A stretch of 33,827 bases of DNA from JAWKTT01 sp041398965 (lineage in GTDB: Bacteria > Planctomycetota > Planctomycetia > Planctomycetales > Planctomycetaceae), in NCBI GenBank assembly GCA_041398965.1, contig JAWKTT010000046.1:1-33827 (forward strand), written 5' to 3'. The notes below the pieces were generated by a model. The model worked only from the letters and a program-made list of their open reading frames with translations, had not been told where the DNA came from and did not search any database. The position numbers and the translations under genes are program-made. This document shows positions 1 through 8,952 of this stretch, one piece after another; position 1 is the first letter of the stretch, and every line of letters begins with the position of its first letter.

Positions 1-403
1 AAGCTTCCTGGGCTTCGTGAAGAACAGACTCCGGCATCACAGCCGGACCGGCAGAGAAGTTGTAAACAGAGCGAGTCATCGGTCCAACAGACGGGTAAAG
101 TGGAAGGAACAGCGGCCAGCAACAGCCAGTCATCGCCCCCCGATTGTCGCAGGCAACCCCCCCGCCGTCCACCGAACAGAAACCCCGATCCCGGCTCGAC
201 CAGAGAAGGGGAATGGAGACATTGATAAGCGCATCGGGGAGATGACGCGGTCGACGAATCCGGACACCTGAAAGAGTAAATGCAAAAGAGTAAGAGCGTC
301 AACGGGCGGTGGAGCAGGGTCCTCACTTTGGCTGACGCCTCCGATTCGGGGAATGCACAAACTGGGGAATGCCGCCGCTAGGCGAACTTGTCTTAACTCG
401 CTG
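1..403. other. Gene-free leader region
   Basis: No convincing coding region was found on either strand. The short open frames here encode Arg/Pro/Ser-rich low-complexity peptides with no domain, and they lack a ribosome binding site. The window begins exactly with AAGCTT, a HindIII site, which may be chance or a clone boundary. The only functional signal seen is the promoter immediately downstream. Confidence 0.5.
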
Positions 404-431
404 TTGACATTTCGACGTTCGGCATTATGAT
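404..431 (+). promoter_or_regulatory. Sigma-70-type promoter for the DUF1559 gene
   Basis: A perfect -35 box TTGACA (404-409) is followed after 16 bases by TATGAT (426-431), one mismatch from the -10 consensus. It lies about 95 bases upstream of the start codon at 527, so transcription would begin near 438 and leave a leader of roughly 90 bases. This is a sequence match only; planctomycete promoter consensus is poorly documented. Confidence 0.55.
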
Positions 432-526
432 CACTGCGTCTCTCTTGGCCTCCTGTTCTGGAAAGCTAACTGGGTCGCTGCAGTTTTCTGTTGGTGATTT
501 CCCTTTGTAGCTACAGGATGTTCGTT

Positions 527-1459
527 ATGCCGCGCAATGCTGTACTGCGCAACTCTTTTGCGCGCTTCTTGGCAGCATTTACGCTAATTGAATTGCTGGT
601 GGTGATCGCGATCATCGCCATTTTGGTGGCCCTCCTGTTGCCCGCCGTTCAGTCGGTTCGCGAAGCCGCCCGCCGTAGTCAGTGTCAGGATCACCTGCAC
701 AACCTTGGTTTGGCGATTCATAACTACGAAGGGGTCACTAAGCGGATGCCGATTGGTGCCATGAAGAGCGACACCGCTGGTTATGTCTGGGTGCGGTACC
801 TGCTCCCCTACATCGAACAGAAGCCACTCTCGGATCAGTGGAACGAGAGCATCGACTACCACGCGGGGACCAACCTGCCCCTCATTCGGACCGACATTGC
901 GATCTACCAATGCCCGAGCGACACTTGGACGAAGACTTGGAACTCCACGTCGAACTACAACTATGCTGCTTGCATGGGACAGACTTCGATCACCGAGCAA
1001 GCCTCGTGGGACGGCGTCAACTGGCTACCAGGACCGTTCCGTCGCACGACGAGCAACACCGGCTGGGCGTACGCCTTCCGCGACATGGTCGACGGAACCT
1101 CCAACGTCATGTTGCTCGGCGAAGTCCGCCAGGGACAAATCGGCTCTGATCTTCGTGGTCTGACATGGTTTGGCAAGCACACCGGGTTCACCGCACACTA
1201 TCCGCCGAACACCTCCTCGCCAGACAACTTGGCGGCAGGCTTTTGCAATAATGCCGGGAACGCTCCATTGGGCCTCCCTTGCCAAGCCGAAGCAACCACC
1301 ACCGCTCCGACGAACTTCTCAGCACGTAGCCGACACCCAGGTGGCGTCCATGTTTGCATGGGGGACGCAAAGGTGACCTTCGTTTCCGAGAACATCGATC
1401 TCGGGATCTGGCGTGCCCTGAGCACTATGGCGGGTGGCGAGGTCGCTCAGGTTCCATAA
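527..1459 (+). CDS. DUF1559 protein with prepilin-like N-terminus
   Basis: This is a 310-residue member of the DUF1559 (pseudopilin-like) family, hugely expanded in planctomycetes and of unknown function; members are thought to be anchored in or exported across the inner membrane like type II secretion pseudopilins. Residues about 18-45 are FTLIELLVVIAIIAILVALL, the classical type IV prepilin methylation/transmembrane segment with Glu at +5. Residue -1 to the Phe is Ala rather than the usual Gly. The family-typical 'EAARRSQC' follows, and the C-terminus carries the usual 'MGDAKVTF...WRALSTMAGGEV' ending. I chose ATG 527 because AGGA at 515-518 sits 8 bases upstream; ATG 518 and TTG 491 are in-frame alternatives. 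The gene stands alone between its own promoter and terminator. Confidence 0.93.
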   Translation: MPRNAVLRNSFARFLAAFTLIELLVVIAIIAILVALLLPAVQSVREAARRSQCQDHLHNLGLAIHNYEGVTKRMPIGAMKSDTAGYVWVRYLLPYIEQKPLSDQWNESIDYHAGTNLPLIRTDIAIYQCPSDTWTKTWNSTSNYNYAACMGQTSITEQASWDGVNWLPGPFRRTTSNTGWAYAFRDMVDGTSNVMLLGEVRQGQIGSDLRGLTWFGKHTGFTAHYPPNTSSPDNLAAGFCNNAGNAPLGLPCQAEATTTAPTNFSARSRHPGGVHVCMGDAKVTFVSENIDLGIWRALSTMAGGEVAQVP

Positions 1460-1506
1460 CCTGACAACTCCCATCACTGGCCCTCAGTGAAGTCAATCTG
1501 TCTGTC

Positions 1507-1541
1507 GTCGACGCCGTGGGGCTCTCCCACGGCGTCGCTTT
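1507..1541 (+). terminator. Rho-independent terminator after the DUF1559 gene
   Basis: Perfect 12-bp arms (1507-1518 and 1524-1535, starting CGACGCCGTGGG) enclose a 5-base loop. One C follows, then five T residues (1537-1541). The hairpin lies 47 bases past the stop codon, giving the gene its own transcription unit. Confidence 0.85.
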
Positions 1542-1752
1542 TTCCCCATGCGTCACTCGTTCTCCAGGACTCCGAGACAAGGTTTGACTCCTTGTCGATT
1601 CATGGGCTCCCTCTTTTCCCTCAAGAGACATCATCGCCAATCCGAAAGCGGTCGATGTTGACTTCTCGTCGTGTCGTCGGGAGAATGTCGGACTGTCCAT
1701 CCTGCCAGTCGGGGCGGGAGGAGGAATCGAGGCATCGTGGGGAGTTGCGGTC

Positions 1753-2760
1753 ATGGGAATGGAAGAGGTCGCCATCAATGGCGGTCAGACACATGGGGGG
1801 AAACGATTTCCCGATGTGCTGCATTGGACATTGCCAGACAGTGAGCGGGATGTCGCCACAGACTGGGTCAGCCAGCATCGGGACGAACTGTTGCAGCGGG
1901 CGACCGAGCAGGGTGCGGTCCTGTTGCGGGGACTTCCGGTTCAGACGGCTGACGACTTTGATGCTGTCGTCTCGGCCCTGAAGATCGAGAACTTCCCTTA
2001 TCAGCGTTCCCTCTCGAACGCGGTGCGGATCAACCGGACCGAGCGAGTCTTCTCGGCCAACGAGGCTCCCCCCGAGATCGAGATTTTCTTCCACCACGAG
2101 ATGGCCCAGACGCCCTTGTATCCGAAATGGATTCTATTCAGTTGTGAGTTGGTCGCTCAACAAGGGGGAGCCACGCCGATCTGCCGGTCCGATGTCCTCT
2201 ACTCGCGACTGTGTGAGATTGCCCCCGAGTTTGCAGCCGCTTGTGAAGAGAAAGGGCTGCAATATACCAACGTCATGCCCGCAGCCGACGATGCAAAGTC
2301 TGGGATGGGGCGAAGTTGGCAAAGCACGCTCGGTGTTACGACGATTGACGCAGCCGAACAACGATTGCAAGACCTGGGCTATCGTTGGGACTGGCGTGTT
2401 GACGGATCACTGCAGGCGACCACCCCACAACTCCCCGCCGTGCTCGACTTGGGGGATGGTCGCAAGTCCTTTTTCAACCAGCTAATCGCCGCCTATTGTG
2501 GTTGGAAAGATGAACGGAACGACCCCTCACGAGCCATCCGCCACGGCGACGGTTCCCCGCTTGATCGCGCCGGAGTTCAAGCGGCCATCGCCCTATCTGA
2601 AGAACTCGCCTTCGATCTCGCCTGGCAACGAGGCGACGTTGTCCTCATCGACAACCGCGTCACCATGCACGCCCGCCGCACCTTCGTCGGCCCCCGAAAA
2701 GTCCTCGCCTCCCTCGCCGAAGTGCAGTCGAATCAATTTGCCGAACGCCCCGCAGGCTAA
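1753..2760 (+). CDS. TauD/TfdA-family Fe(II)/2-oxoglutarate dioxygenase
   Basis: This 335-residue protein resembles the TauD/TfdA family of non-haem iron, 2-oxoglutarate-dependent oxygenases, which hydroxylate or cleave small organic substrates. The visible metal ligands are an HxE motif at His114/Glu116 in 'FFHHEMAQTP' and a distal His near 306 in 'LIDNRVTMHARRTF'. Arg315 is in place to bind the 2-oxoglutarate carboxylate. HxE instead of HxD, and the HxEM context, resemble the SyrP-like branch, which hydroxylates side chains in secondary metabolites, rather than taurine dioxygenase. A GGGGAG ribosome binding site (1739-1744) supports ATG 1753; ATG 1759 is also possible. No biosynthetic neighbours are visible, so the substrate is unknown. 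Confidence 0.88.
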   Translation: MGMEEVAINGGQTHGGKRFPDVLHWTLPDSERDVATDWVSQHRDELLQRATEQGAVLLRGLPVQTADDFDAVVSALKIENFPYQRSLSNAVRINRTERVFSANEAPPEIEIFFHHEMAQTPLYPKWILFSCELVAQQGGATPICRSDVLYSRLCEIAPEFAAACEEKGLQYTNVMPAADDAKSGMGRSWQSTLGVTTIDAAEQRLQDLGYRWDWRVDGSLQATTPQLPAVLDLGDGRKSFFNQLIAAYCGWKDERNDPSRAIRHGDGSPLDRAGVQAAIALSEELAFDLAWQRGDVVLIDNRVTMHARRTFVGPRKVLASLAEVQSNQFAERPAG

Positions 2761-2794
2761 GCGAACCTGACACTTAGTCCCCAGCCAACGAGAC

Positions 2795-3667
2795 TTAGTA
2801 TCGGAAGATGAGGTCGGCTCCGATGCGGTTTTGAATAATGTCTTCGGTGGCAGTGACCGGGATTTCATAGGCGACGCCGACTTCGACATTCGCTGATGGC
2901 TTGTACTTCAAGCCGAGTGCGGTGGTGACGACGTTTTGACCGTTCACCGAATTGCTGCCGAGGTTAATTAAGTCGAGTCCGCCGACCGGAATCGCGGTGT
3001 TGCCGTTGCTCATCCAGTGGAACCAGTTCCATTCATTGAAGAGATAAATCCCTGAGTCACCGAGCTGGGTATCGAAGTGATTGGACCAGTAGAATAGCTT
3101 GTTTTCGGCATTCGAGTCGACGGGGAGTCGGAAACCACCGGCTGAGACCAAGTGTGCTCCTTCAAACAGTTCTGCCCCACCCGTCAGGAACAGGTTGAAC
3201 TCGCCGTCACCATTTCCCTGCAAGGCGCGGTTTTGCCCAGTCGGGAGTTCAAATGTAAAGCCGGTGCTGAGGAGAATCTGGCTTTCCGGGTCGGTGTAGA
3301 GGCTCAGTTTGAGACCAGCGGAGAGGTCTGCCCAGCCATCGTCGAGGACGGGGGACTGCGAGACGATGAAGCCATCCTTAGTCGCGATGAACGAGAGGTT
3401 CTCAGTGAGGCGGGCGCGAATTTGCATCGCATACAGCTGAACATTATCCCCCCCGAGCAAATCCGGGAGCCGATGATTCGCGAAGATGACACGAGCCTCA
3501 CTCAACATACGCGGGTCTTCAAAGAAGACCGGGTTGGTCATGGGGCTGATGAAACTATCGAAGCCGTGGTCCGATTCGAAGTTGAAGATTGATTCGTTGC
3601 AATCCTGTCCGACGGCGGTACCACAGACGACCATTGCCATCAACCATGCTAGACACCAGCGTCTCAT
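2795..3667 (-). CDS. Secreted protein, probable outer-membrane beta-barrel
   Basis: This is a 290-residue protein of no firmly recognised family. Residues 1-20 form a Sec signal peptide (MRRWC..., hydrophobic core, cleavage near 'GTAVGQ'). The remainder lacks transmembrane helices and shows alternating hydrophobic/polar strands such as 'IQLYAMQIRARLT', 'GLKLSLYTD', 'ILLSTGFTFELPTGQ' and 'TALGLKYKPSANVEVGVAYEIPV'. The chain ends in 'ADLIFRY', an aromatic C-terminus typical of outer-membrane barrels. The pattern resembles the MetA-pathway phenol-degradation/transporter-like barrels common in planctomycetes. It converges with the dioxygenase gene, with only 34 bases between stops. Function is unknown; a channel or structural barrel is inferred. 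Confidence 0.75.
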   Translation of the reverse strand: MRRWCLAWLMAMVVCGTAVGQDCNESIFNFESDHGFDSFISPMTNPVFFEDPRMLSEARVIFANHRLPDLLGGDNVQLYAMQIRARLTENLSFIATKDGFIVSQSPVLDDGWADLSAGLKLSLYTDPESQILLSTGFTFELPTGQNRALQGNGDGEFNLFLTGGAELFEGAHLVSAGGFRLPVDSNAENKLFYWSNHFDTQLGDSGIYLFNEWNWFHWMSNGNTAIPVGGLDLINLGSNSVNGQNVVTTALGLKYKPSANVEVGVAYEIPVTATEDIIQNRIGADLIFRY

Positions 3668-3966
3668 ATTCCGAATCCTGTCTGATTGATAAATCGTCGA
3701 CTCTGCCCCGACCCCGATGAAGGACGGCTGGCTCGGTGAATCTATCGGCTTCTAACGGAAGCCTCATGTACAGGAAAACAGGCTGCGAAACAGGCGTTTT
3801 TTCGGCAGGTAGGGGATATACCGCCGCACCGTGCGGGGTAGCACAGATGTGTGACAACTCATTCTCGGAGTGAACTCAATTGCTCCGATTCGCACACGAA
3901 CTTTCGGCAGATTCTTCGCCTAAAACACCGTCGCGATTTCGGCCTATGCGACATTAGGTATTCGGT
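3668..3966. other. Intergenic region, no gene seen
   Basis: About 300 bases separate two minus-strand genes. It contains a small perfect hairpin (CCGCAC, one base, GTGCGG; 3824-3836) and a short repeated ACAGGC motif near 3780-3795. Neither resembles a known RNA or a terminator with a T tract. Confidence 0.4.
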
Positions 3967-4950
3967 CTACCACTTCCATCCAGGGGAGGACTTGAGGTTT
4001 TGGATGCGGTCGGGGAACCACTTTCCTTGGTGGAGGCCGATGATGGTTTCGGCACACATGGTGAGGGTGTCCCGTTGAGATTCGATGTCGAGGCCCGCGA
4101 CATGGCCGGCCATCAGGACGTTCTCGAACGCACGTAACGGGCTTTCGGCGGGGAGGGGCTCTACCTCGAACACGTCGAGACCCGCCCCACGGAGGCGTCC
4201 ACTGCGGAGTGCCTCGACCAGCGCGACTTCATCAACCAGTCCGCCCCGAGCGGTGTTGATGAGCACGCTCCCCGCTTTCATCATCGCGAAGCGGGTCGCG
4301 TTCATCAGATGTCGCGTTTCGGCCGTGCAGGGACTATGCAAGGTGACATAGTCGGACCGCCCCAGCAGTTCTTCGAGCGAGACCGATTCCACGCCCCATT
4401 TCTGACAGAAGTCGACGTTCGCATAAGGGTCGAATGTGAGCAGATTGAGTCCTAGCCCCGAGGCTCGTGTGGCAACCGCCTGCCCGATCCGTCCGAGCCC
4501 AACGATTCCTAACGTCGACCCCATGACGCGTGGTCGTTCGATTCGCTGCCATTCGCCACGACGAATTCGCAGGTCTTCGGCTGGGAACCCTCGCGCGATG
4601 GCCATTAACATCGCAATGGTCTGTTCTGCCACCGCGTGGTGATTGCAGCCGGGAGTCGTTGCGACCACGATTCCCCGCTCGTCAGCCGCCTGCAAGTCGA
4701 CGGCATCGAACCCGACGCCGGTCCGCGCGATGACTCGCAACTCAGGCAGGGATTCGATCACTTCACGCGTGTAAGGCTCCGACCCCGCAACCACCGCACA
4801 GCAGCCCGTCAGTTCCTGAATGAGCTGCGAAGCATCCCAGAAACGTTTCGAACGATCGGAGGGAAGACATTGAAAACCCGCGAGCCGCAACAATTCGAAT
4901 TGCGGCCCGACATCCGAATTGAGCGCACAACATTTGACCGTCAAAGACAT
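3967..4950 (-). CDS. D-isomer-specific 2-hydroxyacid dehydrogenase
   Basis: This 327-residue NAD-dependent enzyme belongs to the phosphoglycerate-dehydrogenase-like family, which interconverts D-2-hydroxyacids and 2-oxoacids in the cytoplasm. The nucleotide-binding glycine motif GLGRIGQ is at 151-157. The catalytic triad is visible as Arg235 in 'NTARGGLVDE', Glu264 in 'GLDVFEVEP' and His283 in 'MAGHVAGLD'. Length fits the catalytic core without the ACT regulatory domain of SerA, so it could be a phosphoglycerate, glyoxylate/hydroxypyruvate or other hydroxyacid dehydrogenase. ATG 4950 was chosen because the family homology begins there; the frame stays open to 5085 but that extension has no family character. 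It is divergent from squalene-hopene cyclase across 253 bases. Confidence 0.9.
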   Translation of the reverse strand: MSLTVKCCALNSDVGPQFELLRLAGFQCLPSDRSKRFWDASQLIQELTGCCAVVAGSEPYTREVIESLPELRVIARTGVGFDAVDLQAADERGIVVATTPGCNHHAVAEQTIAMLMAIARGFPAEDLRIRRGEWQRIERPRVMGSTLGIVGLGRIGQAVATRASGLGLNLLTFDPYANVDFCQKWGVESVSLEELLGRSDYVTLHSPCTAETRHLMNATRFAMMKAGSVLINTARGGLVDEVALVEALRSGRLRGAGLDVFEVEPLPAESPLRAFENVLMAGHVAGLDIESQRDTLTMCAETIIGLHQGKWFPDRIQNLKSSPGWKW

Positions 4951-5203
4951 GGTAGAGAACTCGCAGGATGAACGGAAAAGTCGTCGAAATCGCTGGTGAT
5001 GCTTCAGTATATCGTAAACGGCAAAGGTCGAGTAATGTTCACGGATCGAGAGGGAGTCATGTCCAGCTTTGACCAACAAGCACAAAACGTATCTCGCGGC
5101 GCATGGACTCTGATTTCCCGGGCTGGTCTTGATGTCGAGGGGTTTTCCCCCGTACGATCCGCAAACTCACGGACATTTTTGTTTCACACTTTGGACACCT
5201 GAA

Positions 5204-7339
5204 ATGAGTTCAGGCGAATTTTTGTCAGGACGACGGATGCCGGACGCTCAGTCGAATCATCGATTGGCCGATCTGTTGTCCGAGTATCCCCCGACTTCCC
5301 CCACCGCTGACAGTCCGCAAGGGCTGGTCGATGCGGTCACTCGTTGTCGCGATTGGCTCCTTGATCAACAGCACGAAGAGGGGTACTGGATCGGCGAACT
5401 CGAAGGGGACACCATCCTCGAGTCTGAGTACATCCTATTGCTTGCCTGGATGAATCGCGGTCAGAGCGAACCGGCGAAGCGGGCGGCTCGGTACATGCTG
5501 ACGAAACAGGAAGCGCATGGCGGATGGGCTCAGTACCCCGGCGGACCAATCGAAATCAGCGGGTCGGTCAAAGCGTACCTCGCACTCAAAATTACCGGCG
5601 AGTCCCCCGAGTCACCCGCCATGACCCGAGCACGTGAAGCGATCTTACGGGCGGGCGGGGCCGAACGGGTGAATAGCTTTACGCGATATTATCTTGCCTT
5701 GTTAGGTATCCTCTCCTATCGGCAATGTCCGGCTGTTCCCCCCGAGTTAATGTTTTTGCCGAAGTGGGCACCGTTTAATATCTATGAAATGTCGGCATGG
5801 TCCCGAACGATTCTCGTGCCGCTGAGTCTGTTATGGGCCCATCAACCTGTTACCCCGCTTCCTCCCGAGCATCGAATCGACGAGATTTTCGTCGATTCGC
5901 CCGAGGCACTCGGGGTCTCGATGCCTCCGTGTGAGTTGTTGGATGAATTGAAGACGAAACGCTGGATCAACTGGGGAGCCTTGTTTCGTGGGGTCGATCG
6001 GGTTTGGAAAGGGATTGAACGCTTGCGTTTGCTTCCGTTCCGTTCGCTCGCCGTTCGTCGGGCGAAGCAGTGGATGCTCGACCGATTTGAGAAGAGCGAT
6101 GGTCTTGGGGCAATCTTCCCGCCGATCATCTGGAGTATTGTCGGCCTTCGATGCTTAGGCTATGCCGAGGATTCTCCCGAGGTGGTTGCCCAACTGAAAG
6201 AGCTAGATAAGCTGACGATATCCGAAGGAGAGACCGATCGTCTGGAACCGTGTCGGTCTCCCGTGTGGGATACTGCCATCGCCCTGCTGGCTTTGCGAGA
6301 AGCGGGGGTCTCTGCCGACGCCCCTGCCATCAAGCGGGGGGTGCAATGGCTATTGTCAAAGGAGTGCCGTCAACCGGGCGACTGGTCGTTGCGTCGACCT
6401 GATGTCGAACCGGGGGGGTGGTTCTTCGAGTTCAACAACGAGTTCTATCCCGATGTCGACGACACTGCGATGGTGGTGATGGCGTTGGCAGAATGTCTGC
6501 CGGGGTCCGACGCGAGCCGATGGAGTGCCGAGATGGTCCCGCTCAAACCGGGACTGGCCAGCACGACGGTTCTCGCTGGGTCTTCTTCAAATGGGAAGCT
6601 GACGGTATCGCAATTGGCCGCCATGCAACCTTCGCTCGATGCCATTCGTCGCGGAGTGCAATGGATGCTTGCCATGCAGTGCCGCAACGGAGGTTGGGGA
6701 GCGTTCGACGCGAATAACGACCGAGAACTCTTGACGCTCGTCCCCTTTGCCGATCACAACGCGATGATCGACCCGCCGACCGCCGACATCACCGCCCGTG
6801 TGCTCGAAATGTTCGGACGAGCCGGGGTCGCTTCGCAGTCACCCATGCTCAAAGCGATGACTTTCGTCTGGGACGATCAGCAACCGGATGGCTCCTGGTA
6901 CGGCCGTTGGGGGGTGAACTACATCTATGGAACCTGGCAAGTCATCGTCGGCATGACCGCCAGTGGGACCCCCGCTTACGATGCTCGCGTACAACGAGGT
7001 GCCGACTGGTTGGAGTCGGTTCAACAGTCGGAAGGGGGGTGGGGCGAATCCCCCGCAACCTACGATCACCCGGAACTTCGTGGCCAAGGAAACCCGACCG
7101 CATCGCAAACCGCATGGGCCCTGATGGGACTGATGGCAGCAGGTCGAACTCACTCCGACTCCGTCCGCCGCGGAATCGACTTCCTGATCCGCACACAGTC
7201 AGCCGACGGCACTTGGGACGAACCCGAGTTTACGGGCACCGGGTTTCCCAAAGTCTTCTATCTCCGCTACCACCTTTACCCCATCTCCTTCCCCCTGATG
7301 GCCCTGGGTCGCTATCTGAGAGAGACCAACCGCGATTAA
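5204..7339 (+). CDS. shc: Squalene-hopene cyclase
   Basis: This 711-residue monotopic membrane enzyme converts squalene into hopene/hopanol, the first step of hopanoid biosynthesis. The proton-donating DxDD motif is DVDDTA at about residue 417. Multiple QW repeats are visible, including 'GYWIGELEGD', 'GGWAQYPGG', 'CRNGGWGAFDANND', 'GSWYGRWGVNYIYGTWQ', 'EGGWGES' and 'ADGTWDE', and the C-terminus has the family-typical 'GFPKVFYLRYHLYPISFP'. The length is full for the family (about 630-720). ATG 5204 is used. ATG 5237, 11 codons downstream, has a better-placed AGGA (5227-5230) and may be the true start. No squalene synthase or hpn gene lies nearby, so hopanoid genes must be scattered in this genome. 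Confidence 0.97.
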   Translation: MSSGEFLSGRRMPDAQSNHRLADLLSEYPPTSPTADSPQGLVDAVTRCRDWLLDQQHEEGYWIGELEGDTILESEYILLLAWMNRGQSEPAKRAARYMLTKQEAHGGWAQYPGGPIEISGSVKAYLALKITGESPESPAMTRAREAILRAGGAERVNSFTRYYLALLGILSYRQCPAVPPELMFLPKWAPFNIYEMSAWSRTILVPLSLLWAHQPVTPLPPEHRIDEIFVDSPEALGVSMPPCELLDELKTKRWINWGALFRGVDRVWKGIERLRLLPFRSLAVRRAKQWMLDRFEKSDGLGAIFPPIIWSIVGLRCLGYAEDSPEVVAQLKELDKLTISEGETDRLEPCRSPVWDTAIALLALREAGVSADAPAIKRGVQWLLSKECRQPGDWSLRRPDVEPGGWFFEFNNEFYPDVDDTAMVVMALAECLPGSDASRWSAEMVPLKPGLASTTVLAGSSSNGKLTVSQLAAMQPSLDAIRRGVQWMLAMQCRNGGWGAFDANNDRELLTLVPFADHNAMIDPPTADITARVLEMFGRAGVASQSPMLKAMTFVWDDQQPDGSWYGRWGVNYIYGTWQVIVGMTASGTPAYDARVQRGADWLESVQQSEGGWGESPATYDHPELRGQGNPTASQTAWALMGLMAAGRTHSDSVRRGIDFLIRTQSADGTWDEPEFTGTGFPKVFYLRYHLYPISFPLMALGRYLRETNRD

Positions 7340-7468
7340 CCCCTCCTCCGGTGTGGGGCCATCTGTGGGGGGGCGATGCGTTTGTGATCATCCACCCCAG
7401 GAGTCATCACGTATTCTGGCTGGGAGGCGAGTGAGTCGCGGGTGATTCAAAGTCAGTAAGGGACGATG

Positions 7469-7810
7469 TTAATAAGGGACGGCGTTGGGGTAGTGGGCTT
7501 CGGGGAGATATTGCATGCCGACGGGGCCTGTGGGGAAGGAACTGCCGTAGGGGATTAGACCCGAGAGGTGCGAGCGCTGTTTGGCTCGCATGACGTCGCT
7601 TCGCTGTTGGTTGAAGTCGCGGGGACGAAAGCCGGTGTCAGGGCCAATACTGCGGTCGGGGAAGGGGTCGTAAATCTGAGCCGCTGCCCTTTCGACAGAG
7701 GTAGGTCGGAAATGTGGCGACGGGAAACGGGTGTTTTGCGGGGTTATGCAGCCCCCCCATGTCGCACAAATCGCGACGAATAGGACAATTTGAAACGGAC
7801 GCATGACCAT
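7469..7810 (-). CDS. Small lipoprotein-like hypothetical protein
   Basis: This is a 113-residue protein of unrecognised family. Residues 1-20 are a hydrophobic signal segment (MVMRPFQIVLFVAICATWGG) followed by Cys21. That suggests a lipoprotein, although Trp at -3 makes the lipobox non-canonical. The mature part is Pro/Arg/Phe-rich with no obvious fold and ends 'YLPEAHYPNAVPY'. ATG 7810 is preceded by GAGAG at good spacing; ATG 7804 is the alternative. The gene converges with shc. The signal sequence and good ribosome binding site support a real gene, but no function can be proposed. Confidence 0.6.
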   Translation of the reverse strand: MVMRPFQIVLFVAICATWGGCITPQNTRFPSPHFRPTSVERAAAQIYDPFPDRSIGPDTGFRPRDFNQQRSDVMRAKQRSHLSGLIPYGSSFPTGPVGMQYLPEAHYPNAVPY

Positions 7811-8344
7811 CAATCTCTCATTCGTTCCGACAGACCCGAACGACGCCAAACGCTCGGGAAATGTGAGGTAAAGTCAAATGTCACCCTCCCGACGGACCGA
7901 AATTTAATCGAACCCGGAAAACAGCGATAGACCGATCTCGCGAACCGCGACGTGGGGGGGAAAGACACAGTCTGCGTCAAGTCAGACGATCGAAAGGGGG
8001 GCAAGTCCTGCCTTGGATGGGAGTGACGCTCTGTCTCAACCAGCAATCGGTAATCAGCAACCGGTAATCAATAACCAGACAATCTCGGCAGTTCCCTGTT
8101 GCCGTGATGTTCTCGCGTTCGTCTACAGGTCTCGGCCGAGCCCGATTTGCCGATGAGATCGACGGCAAGACATCTCCGATCTCCCCGATTCCAGAATCCC
8201 CTCCCGGACTCAAGGTTGAAGGGGCGGGAGCGTTTCGCGATTCGGAGGGTGACGGTATACTTCTCGGGGTGATGCTGTCGGTGATCGTTCCGTGCGATCC
8301 GACTTTGAAATCATCCCTCGTCCTGACCACTTGCAGCTTGTGCC
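7811..8344. other. Intergenic region with short tandem repeat
   Basis: These 534 bases lie between divergent genes. The only structure noticed is the 14-bp tandem repeat at 8041-8068, listed separately. Open frames crossing it translate to low-complexity sequence and lack ribosome binding sites. Promoters for both flanking genes presumably lie here, but none stands out. Confidence 0.4.
8041..8068. repeat. 14-bp tandem repeat, two units plus degenerate third
   Basis: CAGCAATCGGTAAT (8041-8054) is followed by CAGCAACCGGTAAT (8055-8068), differing at one position, and then by a degenerate CAATAACCAG. Sequence of this 'ATCAGCAATCGGTAATCA' type recurs in intergenic DNA of some planctomycetes, from memory; no role is known to me. 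Confidence 0.55.
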
Positions 8345-8824
8345 ATGCCACGTCAACCAGATTCCATCGTCGGCCGCATTCTGATTGCTGACGACAACGT
8401 CCAGAACCGCGAGCTACTTGATGCCTATCTCGCTGCAGATGGGCACGAGACGATGATGGCTGTCGATGGGCAAGAGACGCTGGAAGTGGCGATTGCGGAA
8501 CAGCCGGACCTCGTGCTGCTGGACATCATGATGCCCAAACTCAGTGGTTACGAAGTCTGCCAGGAACTCAAGCAGGACGAGCGAACCAAGGATATCCCGG
8601 TCCTCATGGTGACCGCTCTGAAAGACCCCGGCGACATCCAGAAGGCGGTCGCAGCGGGTGCGGATGACTTTCTCACGAAGCCGGTCCATCGACTGGAACT
8701 CGCCACGCGGGTCCGCTCGCTCTTACAGGTCCGGCACCTCAAAGACGAACGGGACCGACTGCTCGCCTACCTCCGCGAAGTCGAACCATCGTTCCAACGC
8801 GAGCATCTCCCTCCTCGTCGCTAA
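8345..8824 (+). CDS. Single-domain response regulator (receiver only)
   Basis: This 159-residue protein is a complete CheY-like receiver with no output domain. The acidic pocket is Asp16/Asp17 ('LIADDN'), the phospho-acceptor is Asp60 in 'VLLDIMMPKLSG', the switch Thr is Thr90 in 'MVTALKD', and Lys112 sits in 'FLTKPV'. The tail (about 125-159) is a charged helix ending 'REHLPPRR'. The sequence resembles the PleD/PAS-linked receiver class. No histidine kinase is adjacent, so it is an orphan that may relay phosphate to, or regulate, a partner elsewhere. The ribosome binding site is weak, so the start is moderately uncertain. Confidence 0.9.
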   Translation: MPRQPDSIVGRILIADDNVQNRELLDAYLAADGHETMMAVDGQETLEVAIAEQPDLVLLDIMMPKLSGYEVCQELKQDERTKDIPVLMVTALKDPGDIQKAVAAGADDFLTKPVHRLELATRVRSLLQVRHLKDERDRLLAYLREVEPSFQREHLPPRR

Positions 8825-8952
8825 TCCGCTTGCGTTCTCATCGGTGTACGCCCTTTTTGTGCGATCTGTTCGCCATATTTTGTCCTGCACGTCAATGTGT
8901 GGACCGAAATGGGGGGCACAATCTGAGTATTGCTCAACCGGTTCTAGAAGCC

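Noticed and set aside
1..271. Short open frame at the left edge and the HindIII site at base 1
   Set aside because: The predicted peptide is Arg/Pro/Ser-rich without a domain or ribosome binding site. A single AAGCTT at the edge is not evidence of a biological boundary.
5069..5095. TTGACC...TATCTC as a promoter for squalene-hopene cyclase
   Set aside because: The spacer is only 15 bases and the -10 box is weak, so it was not strong enough to annotate.
8104..8391. Open frame overlapping the response regulator start
   Set aside because: It overlaps the receiver gene in another frame, lacks a ribosome binding site and has no domain.
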